This document shows positions 16,593 through 22,376 of a stretch of DNA of 35,180 bases, one piece after another. The position numbers and the translations under genes are program-made. Location of the stretch: positions 1-35,180 of the forward strand of contig JAUWIB010000131.1 in assembly GCA_030605565.1 (NCBI GenBank), read 5' to 3'. The notes beneath the pieces are model-generated. The model made no database searches, had not been told where the DNA came from, and saw nothing but the letters and a program-made list of their open reading frames with translations. This DNA is from a bacterium. GTDB lineage: Bacteria; Zixibacteria; MSB-5A5; GN15; FEB-12. The stretch's first letter is position 1; each line of letters begins with the position of its first letter.

Positions 16593-17105
16593 CTACTTCT
16601 CGTGCCAGTCAGCAAGTTTTTGGGCCTTTACCTTCTTCTGAAGATGCAGGCATCCCTCAAGGAGAGATTCCGGCCGCGGCGGGCAACCGGGGATATAGAT
16701 ATCGACCGGCACAATATGGTCGATCCCTTTCTCGACGGCGTAGCTGTCATAGTAAAATGGGCCGCCTCTGATAGTGCAGCCACCCATAGCGATCACGTAG
16801 CGCGGTTCGGCCATCTGGTCGTAGAGGCGCCTGAGACGTGGGGCCATCTTTTTCGTAATAGTACCGGCGGCTATTATCAGGTCGGCCTGTCGTGGCGTGG
16901 GGCGGAAAATCATGCCGAGACGGTCAAAGTCATAGCGGGAAGCACCGGTGCACATCAGTTCGATAGCACAGCAGGCAGTCGCAAAAAGCAAATACCACAT
17001 CGAACATGCCTGGGCGTGACTGAGAACCGACTCAAGCTGCGTGGCTACAAACCCGCCACCGGGGACATGCTCGGCATATACCGGCACCTTCTTAATCAGG
17101 CCCAT
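16593..17105 (-). CDS. nuoB: Complex I N2-cluster subunit NuoB
   Basis: A 170-residue subunit carrying the terminal [4Fe-4S] cluster N2. All four ligands are visible: the tandem C45-C46 in FATACCAIELM, C110 in MGGCTIRGGPFY and C141 in YIPGCPPRPESL. The start is ATG at 17105, which overlaps the last ten bases of nuoA; a longer open frame to 17324 lies within nuoA and is discarded. The N terminus (MGLIKKVPVYAEHVPGGGFVAT) and the short C terminus are normal. Confidence 0.96.
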   Translation of the reverse strand: MGLIKKVPVYAEHVPGGGFVATQLESVLSHAQACSMWYLLFATACCAIELMCTGASRYDFDRLGMIFRPTPRQADLIIAAGTITKKMAPRLRRLYDQMAEPRYVIAMGGCTIRGGPFYYDSYAVEKGIDHIVPVDIYIPGCPPRPESLLEGCLHLQKKVKAQKLADWHEK

Positions 17106-17449
17106 TTCAGCACTCCCTTTTTCCAGGCATACAGAAGACCAAACAACAAAATGAAAATGAATATCACCATCTCGACCAGCGCGTACAGCCCCAATTGCCC
17201 GAAGGCCACCGCCCACGGGAACAGAAAAACCGCTTCGACGTCGAAAATCACAAAGATTAGTGCAAAGATATAATAGCGGTTGTGGAACTTGATCCAGGAA
17301 CTGCCGATGGGGAGTTCGGCGCACTCGTAGTTGACGTTTTTCTCCGGGTAGGGATTATGGGGCCGCAGGATGCGGGCCAGGAAGAAAGTAAACAGCACCA
17401 TCCCGGCGCCGACAAAGATAAAGATCAAGACCGCCAGGTACTCGGACAT
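17096..17449 (-). CDS. nuoA: Complex I subunit NuoA
   Basis: A 117-residue protein with three membrane helices. It has the conserved loop YECAELPIGSSWIKFHNRYYIFALIFVIFDVEAVFLFPW, where the Cys and acidic residues face the quinone site. It opens the operon. AAGGA lies about eight bases before the ATG at 17449, and a CRP-type palindrome lies 31-48 bases upstream of the start. Family recognition is secure. Confidence 0.95.
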   Translation of the reverse strand: MSEYLAVLIFIFVGAGMVLFTFFLARILRPHNPYPEKNVNYECAELPIGSSWIKFHNRYYIFALIFVIFDVEAVFLFPWAVAFGQLGLYALVEMVIFIFILLFGLLYAWKKGVLKWA

Positions 17450-17479
17450 CGCACGCTTCCTTAATTCTGCAAATCGGCC

Positions 17480-17497
17480 TTGTGACCGATTTCACAA
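17480..17497. promoter_or_regulatory. CRP/FNR-family operator-like palindrome upstream of nuoA
   Basis: TTGTGA-N6-TCACAA is a perfect 6+6 inverted repeat and contains the canonical CRP half-sites TGTGA-N6-TCACA exactly. It lies 31 bases upstream of the nuoA ATG. I cannot place a convincing -10/-35 pair for nuoA, so whether a bound regulator would activate or block is open. The rest of 17498-17630 shows only a T6/G6 stretch near 17550 and no gene. Confidence 0.55.
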
Positions 17498-17630
17498 ATA
17501 ATGTTGGCGAAAGAAGGGCGCAGCGGCCCATAAGTCAAGCGGTTTTTTGGGGGGAAATGGAAGGTAAGCAAGAATGGAGTTGTTATCGCTCGCTGCGGGG
17601 GAGGAAAATCGTGCGTGGTGTACGTCCTCG

Positions 17631-17691
17631 CTGGTGGCCCACCATTCATGGTGGGGCTAATTGATCCCACAGCAAGCTGATGGGCCACCAG
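17631..17691. repeat. Nested palindromic repeat (11-bp perfect arms)
   Basis: CTGGTGGCCCA (17631-17641) pairs perfectly with TGGGCCACCAG (17681-17691). Inside lies a second hairpin, CCACCA-TTCA-TGGTGG (17639-17654), sharing three bases with the outer arm, so two alternative folds are possible. No T-run follows on either strand, so it is not a typical terminator. It appears to be another intergenic repeat family. Confidence 0.65.
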
Positions 17692-17724
17692 TCTACGGAA
17701 TCTCTCCATGAGGTGTGAGGGTTG

Positions 17725-17829
17725 CTATCGTGAGGCGGCCTCGCGGACAATCTGCGCATACCGCGCCGCCAGGGGACCGGAGGTGTAGGTAGCGCGAGTA
17801 AACTCATGGCCGGCGGCGGCAAGCTTTGT
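17725..17829 (-). pseudogene. Diverged duplicate of the glycosyltransferase 3' end
   Basis: On the minus strand this reads TKLAAAGHEFTRATYTSGP...REAASR followed by TAG. It is a second version of the last 34 or so residues of the adjacent glycosyltransferase (TKLAAAGHEFAHATYASGP...DAAASV, 17871-17971). About 28 of 34 residues agree and the copies also align at DNA level, both starting TGAGGCGGCC on the plus strand. It has no start codon or ribosome-binding site of its own. Changes favour similar residues (L/I, D/E), which suggests it once encoded protein and is the tail of a lost paralogue or an old tandem duplication. Confidence 0.7.
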
Positions 17830-17858
17830 AGGGCGGGTCCGTCTTCGAACCCGCCGAT
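17829..17858. repeat. Short palindromic repeat between the two gene-end copies
   Basis: GGCGGGT (17832-17838) and ACCCGCC (17849-17855) form a hairpin with a ten-base loop. The TAGGGCGGGT start and the TTCGAACCCGCC end resemble the CGAAGGGCGGGTTTCGA segment of the repeat at 31309-31440. It lies between the glycosyltransferase stop and its duplicated tail. Confidence 0.5.
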
Positions 17859-17863
17859 ATTGG

Positions 17864-19279
17864 CTAAACTGAGGCGGCCGCGTCCTGCACGAGTTGCGCG
17901 TACCGTGCTGCCAAGGGGCCGGAGGCGTAAGTTGCGTGAGCAAACTCATGGCCGGCGGCGGCAAGCTTTGTGCGCAGGGGAGTGTCCTTGAGTATGCGGA
18001 TGAGGGCTGAGGCGAGTGCGGGCGCGTCGTCCGGTTCGGCCAGCAAGCCACGTTGTTCGTGTTCGATGATGTCGGTGATGCCGCCGGAGCGTACTCCGAC
18101 CACGGCCGTGCCGCACAGCATTGCCTCGGACAAAGCCAGCCCGAACCCTTCGCGATGGGAGTTTAGCACGACCACTGATGCGCGATTGTAGACGGTGCGC
18201 AGTTCGTCCTGTGGCAGAGGGCGGTGGATGGTCACCATTGGGGGCAGACCGGGGGGTCTGCCACCCACGGAATCGGGGGATCCGTCGCCCACGGAATCGG
18301 AAGGTCTCCTGCCCTCGGAATCGGGGGGTCTGCCGCCCACGGAATCGGTGGATCCGTCGCCCACGGATTTCGGGGCGCCCCAGGGCTTGCCCTGGGTTTT
18401 CGATTCGCGGGCAGATCCCACCGCAAGCGGTGGGGTACCCGAAACGGACCTGACGTCCAGAGAAAGGCCTCGGGATTCGATGAGTCGTTCGATGTCGGGC
18501 TGCAACGGCCCCTCGCCGTAAATCTCCAGTCTCGCCTCAGGGAATTCTTTCACCACCAATGCGAACGCCTCAATCAATACGTCCACCCGTTTCTGCTCGG
18601 TGAATCGAGTCACCGCCACCACCAAGGCAGCCTCTTTCACAACATCTGCGTCGCTGTAGAAAATTGATTCATCGTGCGGCAACGGCAGGACTTCAAGTCG
18701 GTTTTCAAGGTTGAGATCACGTGTCAGTATCTGGTCTTTGAGGTAGCTGGACACAAACGTCCACCGGTGCAGCCGGTGACAAAGGCTCTTGAAATAACGG
18801 TACGGCAGTCCACCAAACTTCTTCACAAGTCTGATATCAGTACCATGCGAAGACAAAATCATCGGAAGCGCAGAGTCCCTGGCCAGCGATTTCATCACAA
18901 TCCCAGCCGGGACCAGCCAGTGACCGGCGATGACGTCGATTTTCTCTTTCTCAATGATCTCTGTCGCCGCCGCGCGAAAGCATCTTACAAAACGTCGAAA
19001 ACGCACCACGCCACCCAAAGAACCGGTCACAATCGACTGCATATTGCCGCGATAAGCCAGGTTTTCCTCTTGATCCGAGCCGTAGCGAAAGCGGTATATC
19101 TTGACGCCGGAGTTTTCCTCATACTCGGCGGCACCGGAATCGTGCGGCGCCAGAACTATCGGTTGGATCGATTCATCCACCAACCGTCGGCACAACAATG
19201 AGATAAACACTCCGGCATGGTCGCGCGGGTAGCGAGGGTAGTTGTGCGTCAAAATGAGCAATCGAGTGTTTTTCTGCAT
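17864..19279 (-). CDS. GT4-family glycosyltransferase with an in-frame repeat-derived insertion
   Basis: A 471-residue GT-B glycosyltransferase that would transfer an activated sugar, probably in surface polysaccharide or glycolipid synthesis. The N-terminal domain starts LLILTHNYPRYPRDHAGVFISLL. The C-terminal domain has VAVTRFTEQKRVDVLIEAF, IYGEGPL and the EX7E motif EGFGLALSEA, followed by GTAVVGVRSGGITDII. Between LSLDVR and VTIHRPLPQDEL, where relatives have only a few residues, about 69 residues are inserted. These include five eight-residue repeats (SVGDGSTD, SVGGRPPD and variants) encoded by 24-base DNA repeats. Without the insert the length is normal. The ATG at 19279 is preferred over the overlapping GTG at 19282; neither has a clear ribosome-binding site. 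Sugar specificity cannot be read. Confidence 0.88.
   Translation of the reverse strand: MQKNTRLLILTHNYPRYPRDHAGVFISLLCRRLVDESIQPIVLAPHDSGAAEYEENSGVKIYRFRYGSDQEENLAYRGNMQSIVTGSLGGVVRFRRFVRCFRAAATEIIEKEKIDVIAGHWLVPAGIVMKSLARDSALPMILSSHGTDIRLVKKFGGLPYRYFKSLCHRLHRWTFVSSYLKDQILTRDLNLENRLEVLPLPHDESIFYSDADVVKEAALVVAVTRFTEQKRVDVLIEAFALVVKEFPEARLEIYGEGPLQPDIERLIESRGLSLDVRSVSGTPPLAVGSARESKTQGKPWGAPKSVGDGSTDSVGGRPPDSEGRRPSDSVGDGSPDSVGGRPPGLPPMVTIHRPLPQDELRTVYNRASVVVLNSHREGFGLALSEAMLCGTAVVGVRSGGITDIIEHEQRGLLAEPDDAPALASALIRILKDTPLRTKLAAAGHEFAHATYASGPLAARYAQLVQDAAASV
18257..18376. repeat. Five tandem 24-bp repeats inside the glycosyltransferase gene
   Basis: Units start at 18257, 18281, 18305, 18329 and 18353. 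They follow the pattern TCYG-CGCCCACGGAATCGG plus a variable end. Two subtypes alternate imperfectly (TCTGCC.. and TCCGTC..). Being 24 bases long they keep the frame and encode eight-residue repeats on the minus strand. The plus-strand flank 18241-18276 matches the intergenic repeat at 2259-2293. Confidence 0.85.
18379..18434. repeat. Two perfect 8-bp hairpins within the glycosyltransferase insertion
   Basis: CCCAGGGC-TT-GCCCTGGG (18379-18396) and CCCACCGC-AA-GCGGTGGG (18417-18434) are perfect inverted repeats with two-base loops. They lie next to the 24-bp repeat array, and with it make up the inserted block. Perfect palindromes in a coding region that lacks conserved residues suggest a mobile palindromic element rather than selected protein sequence. 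Confidence 0.7.
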
Positions 19280-19437
19280 CACTGTATAATGTTACAACAA
19301 TACAGTGCTCACGGAAGAATAAATTGGAAGAAACTTCTGTTTAGTAGGTATTAGCATTAAAACTTGCCAATGCGGTACTGCCACCCAATGAATGGGGCGA
19401 TTGGTGGAAACGTTGGTATAAGCTCTGGAGGTCCGTT

Positions 19438-20784
19438 ATGAGAACGTTGAAAACAGTCTGTCTATTGTTGGCGCTGCCGCTGGCGGCGTGGGCTGACGAC
19501 CTGGCGGTTACGGTCTACAACAACAACCTCGGCGTCATCAGTGAAACTCGCCTACTAAAGTTCGACAAAGGTGTCAATCGGCTGGCCTTTCGGGATGTCC
19601 CTTCGCAGATCGACGCCGCCTCGGTCAGATTCGAACTGATCGGATCAGGGCAAAAAGTCTCCATCTTGGAGCAGAACTATGCCTTCGATCTAGTCAGCCC
19701 GGAGCAAATGTACCGGAAGTATATCGACAAGGAAATCGAACTTATCGACAAAGAAGGTCGACTCTACGCCGGGACGCTACTGGCTTACCGCAGCGGCGCG
19801 GTGACATTGATGGAGTCGACCGGTCGCATTAAGATCGTGCTGCTGGATAATATCAGCGAGGTCAATTTCCCATCGTTGCCGGACGGTCTGATCACCAGGC
19901 CGACTTTGTTTTGGGAATACCAGTCCGACTATGACGGCGAACTAGACTGCCGCGTGGGTTACCAGACCGGCGGTCTGAGTTGGAGCGCCGAGTATGTCGG
20001 GCTTTTGAGTCCGGATGAAACCAAGCTCGATCTTTCCGGCTGGTCTTCGATCAACAACGTCTCCGGCAAGACCTATCGCGATGCCACGCTGAAACTCATC
20101 GCCGGCGATATAAGTCGCGCCGCCCCGCCGCCGCGAATGCTGACCAAAGGTATGGCCATGGCTGAGGCTGTTAGCGGCGCCGGGTTTGAGGAGAAGGCAT
20201 TCTTCGAGTACCATCTGTATACCCTGCCTCGAAAAGCTACGCTGGCCGACAAGGAGATCAAACAGATTTCGCTGTTCGATCCGGCCCAGACCGCAGTCGA
20301 GAAGATTTACACCTATCGCCCCGAGCGTCATCCTACCAACGTAGAAGTGTCGCTGAAGTTCGTAAATGCAAAAGAGGCCGGCTTGGGCATGCCGTTGCCG
20401 GCGGGACGCGTTCGCCTTTTCAAAGCTGATGACGACGGCTCGGTGATTCTTTTAGGTGAGGACCGTATCAAACACACGCCGCGTGATGAAGAAGTCAAGG
20501 TCAAGGTCGGCAACGCCTTCGATGTGGTCGCCGAAGAGCGGCTCATGAGTCAGACGCGCATTTCAACAAAGGTCGAAGATCGACAGTATGTAATCGAGTT
20601 GCGAAACCGTAAGGACTCGGATATTACCGTAAAAGTCGAAAAGAGGTTCTACGGTTTCTGGGAAATAATGGAGTCCAGCCTGGCCCATAAGCGCAAGGAT
20701 GCCAATACTGTTGAGTTTGATGTCCCCCTCAGGGCCGGACAGACGGTAGAGCTGGTCTGCGTGGTCCGTTTTACGACAAGATGA
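19438..20784 (+). CDS. Exported DUF4139 domain protein
   Basis: A 448-residue protein with a signal peptide (MRTLKTVCLLLALPLAAWADD, cleavage near residue 19-20), so it should be periplasmic or surface-exposed. The N-terminal part (VTVYNNNLGVISETRLLKFDKGVNRLAFRDVP) and the central segment GGLSWSAEYVGLL...LDLSGWSSINNVSGKTYRDATLKLIAGDI match the DUF4139 pattern. The second half is beta-rich, as in this family, and ends in a typical RAGQTVELVCVVRFTTR strand. GGAGGT precedes the ATG with good spacing. No molecular function is known to me. A TPR protein gene follows with its own promoter. Confidence 0.82.
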   Translation: MRTLKTVCLLLALPLAAWADDLAVTVYNNNLGVISETRLLKFDKGVNRLAFRDVPSQIDAASVRFELIGSGQKVSILEQNYAFDLVSPEQMYRKYIDKEIELIDKEGRLYAGTLLAYRSGAVTLMESTGRIKIVLLDNISEVNFPSLPDGLITRPTLFWEYQSDYDGELDCRVGYQTGGLSWSAEYVGLLSPDETKLDLSGWSSINNVSGKTYRDATLKLIAGDISRAAPPPRMLTKGMAMAEAVSGAGFEEKAFFEYHLYTLPRKATLADKEIKQISLFDPAQTAVEKIYTYRPERHPTNVEVSLKFVNAKEAGLGMPLPAGRVRLFKADDDGSVILLGEDRIKHTPRDEEVKVKVGNAFDVVAEERLMSQTRISTKVEDRQYVIELRNRKDSDITVKVEKRFYGFWEIMESSLAHKRKDANTVEFDVPLRAGQTVELVCVVRFTTR

Positions 20785-20796
20785 GCACTCCAGTGG

Positions 20797-20825
20797 TTGA
20801 CAAGGTGAACGGCAGCAGTTACATT
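20797..20825 (+). promoter_or_regulatory. Sigma70-type promoter for the TPR protein gene
   Basis: TTGACA (20797-20802), a 17-base spacer and TACATT (20820-20825) lie between the DUF4139 stop and the TPR gene. The -35 box is perfect and the -10 box matches four of six positions. A start near 20832 would leave a leader of about 37 bases before the TTG at 20869, so the downstream gene need not depend on read-through. Confidence 0.5.
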
Positions 20826-20868
20826 CCGGCCGATGATGAGTGACGGGACGTGTAGACAGGAGGTTCTC

Positions 20869-22254
20869 TTGAAACAGTTGGTTAGATCAATAGTAATCGT
20901 AGTAGTGACGACCTTAGTGGCTGGTTCGGCGCTGGCCGGTAAGAGAGTGCGAAAGCTGCCGGTGGATGCTTATATCAAGTCAGCCAAGATCGCTATTATA
21001 TCGGGCGATCTCAATCGTTACCCCGAAGCTATCGCCATGCTGGACTCGCTTTTCATGCATTACGGTCCCCATGCTGAAGGCCTGCATTGGATGGGGCAGA
21101 TCAATGTCGACTATATCGAGAAATCGGCCAGTCCGATGGAGAAACAACCGTATATCGACAAGATGGTTACCTATTTCGACTCTCTCCACCAGTGTTGTGA
21201 TAACGAGGAGATTAAGAAGAAGTACCGGAAGAACTGCAAGAAGTACATCAAGCACGCCGACTCGATCACAGTCAAGTACTGGCGCGAGTTTTACAACGCC
21301 GGCGTCGAACAGTTGACGGTCATGGATGAGATTGGCGATGAAATCGAACTAGCCGAGGATTCGGCCAGTCGTTCCTACCTCGAGTCGAACCTTCAGGCTA
21401 ACATGGACTCCTGCGTTGCCAACCTTGAACTGGCTATAACCATCGATCCCACCAACCACCAGACCTATATCGGTATCGGCAGCGCGTACGAAAAAGCAGG
21501 CAACCACGATAAGGCGCTTGAGTGGCAGGAGATCGGACTAGAAAAGTCACCGGACAGCGTCAAGGCCTCTATGTCGTTATCGATCGGTTATACCTATATT
21601 AACATGGATCAATACTGTGATGCCATCCCGCACCTCAAGAACTATCTCGCGGATAGTACCACCGACACTACCTGGATGTACAACCTGAGCATTTGTTACA
21701 ATAACTGCGGCCATTATGACTCCGCTCTGGCGATCTACGGCGCTATTCTTCAGATTAATCCGAATCACAATAAGGTGCTGAGCGGCGTTGGCCGTCATCA
21801 CAATGAATTGGCCAGACACTATTCCGATTCGGCCAATTTCTACTCGGACAAAGGGGATGAATCTCTGAAGCAGGAGTGGCTGGCTCGCAAGGATGAGGCG
21901 TTTGATTCGTCTCACACGTATTACAAAAGGGCATTTCAAGTAAATCCGGAGGATGAGTTCGTTGCCGATCAGTTCGCGCTGGTCAGTGCCTTGACGGGGC
22001 GGTTCGAAGATGCCGCTGGAGGTTACGCCCGGATTAGCGAACTCCGGCCAACCGATCCGGATAACTGGACCTATCTCGGTGATGTCAATGTTAGCCTCAA
22101 ACGGTTCCCTGAAGCCATTGCCGCCTACGAGAAGGCCGTTGAGTTCCAGCCGGACAAGGCCGACCTTTGGCAGCAGCTTGCCGACCTTTATCAGAACGAG
22201 GGCATGAACAAAAAGGAAGCTGAGGCCAGAGCGAAATACAAGGCACTTAAGTAA
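20869..22254 (+). CDS. Exported tetratricopeptide-repeat protein
   Basis: A protein of about 461 residues made mostly of TPR helices. I choose TTG at 20869 as start because it has an ACAGGAGG ribosome-binding site five bases upstream and begins directly with a signal peptide (MKQLVRSIVIVVVTTLVAGSALAG). An ATG at 20833 would put twelve hydrophilic residues before it. Recognisable TPR units include NHQTYIGIGSAYEKAGNHDKALEWQEIGLEKSPD, TTWMYNLSICYNNCGHYDSALAIYGAILQINPN and DNWTYLGDVNVSLKRFPEAIAAYEKAVEFQPD; others in the middle are degenerate and interrupted by Tyr/Ser/Asp-rich stretches. Such proteins scaffold envelope complexes. Its partner is unknown, and the preceding DUF4139 protein is a candidate by position only. 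Confidence 0.85.
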   Translation: MKQLVRSIVIVVVTTLVAGSALAGKRVRKLPVDAYIKSAKIAIISGDLNRYPEAIAMLDSLFMHYGPHAEGLHWMGQINVDYIEKSASPMEKQPYIDKMVTYFDSLHQCCDNEEIKKKYRKNCKKYIKHADSITVKYWREFYNAGVEQLTVMDEIGDEIELAEDSASRSYLESNLQANMDSCVANLELAITIDPTNHQTYIGIGSAYEKAGNHDKALEWQEIGLEKSPDSVKASMSLSIGYTYINMDQYCDAIPHLKNYLADSTTDTTWMYNLSICYNNCGHYDSALAIYGAILQINPNHNKVLSGVGRHHNELARHYSDSANFYSDKGDESLKQEWLARKDEAFDSSHTYYKRAFQVNPEDEFVADQFALVSALTGRFEDAAGGYARISELRPTDPDNWTYLGDVNVSLKRFPEAIAAYEKAVEFQPDKADLWQQLADLYQNEGMNKKEAEARAKYKALK

Positions 22255-22274
22255 GCTACCGTCGGTCCATCGGT

Positions 22275-22299
22275 CCGCCCGGTAGAGCACACCGGGCGG
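22275..22299. repeat. Perfect 9-bp inverted repeat downstream of the TPR gene
   Basis: CCGCCCGGT (22275-22283) and ACCGGGCGG (22291-22299) form a hairpin with a seven-base loop. The flanking CGGTC and GACCG can lengthen the stem imperfectly. There is no T-run, so it may be a repeat or a transcript-stabilising hairpin. Confidence 0.5.
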
Positions 22300-22331
22300 C
22301 CGACCGGCGGCGGCAAATAAAGAATCCCAGG

Positions 22332-22360
22332 GCGGTAGGTGAACACCTGCCGCTTTGTTG
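22332..22360 (+). terminator. Probable terminator between the TPR gene and priA
   Basis: GCGGTAGGTG (22332-22341) pairs with CACCTGCCGC (22344-22353), with one G-T pair and a two-base loop, followed by TTTGTTG. The stem is strong and the T-tract short, so termination may be partial. It lies just before priA. Confidence 0.5.
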
Positions 22361-22376
22361 TGCGGGGAATACCTGG

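Noticed and set aside
18257-18376. Regular repeats that could suggest a CRISPR array
   Set aside because: The units are directly adjacent with no unique spacers, lie inside an open reading frame, and no cas gene is present.
19285-19290. TATAAT on the plus strand upstream of the DUF4139 gene
   Set aside because: No -35 box lies 16-18 bases upstream and the leader would be about 140 bases, so it is probably chance in an AT-rich gap.
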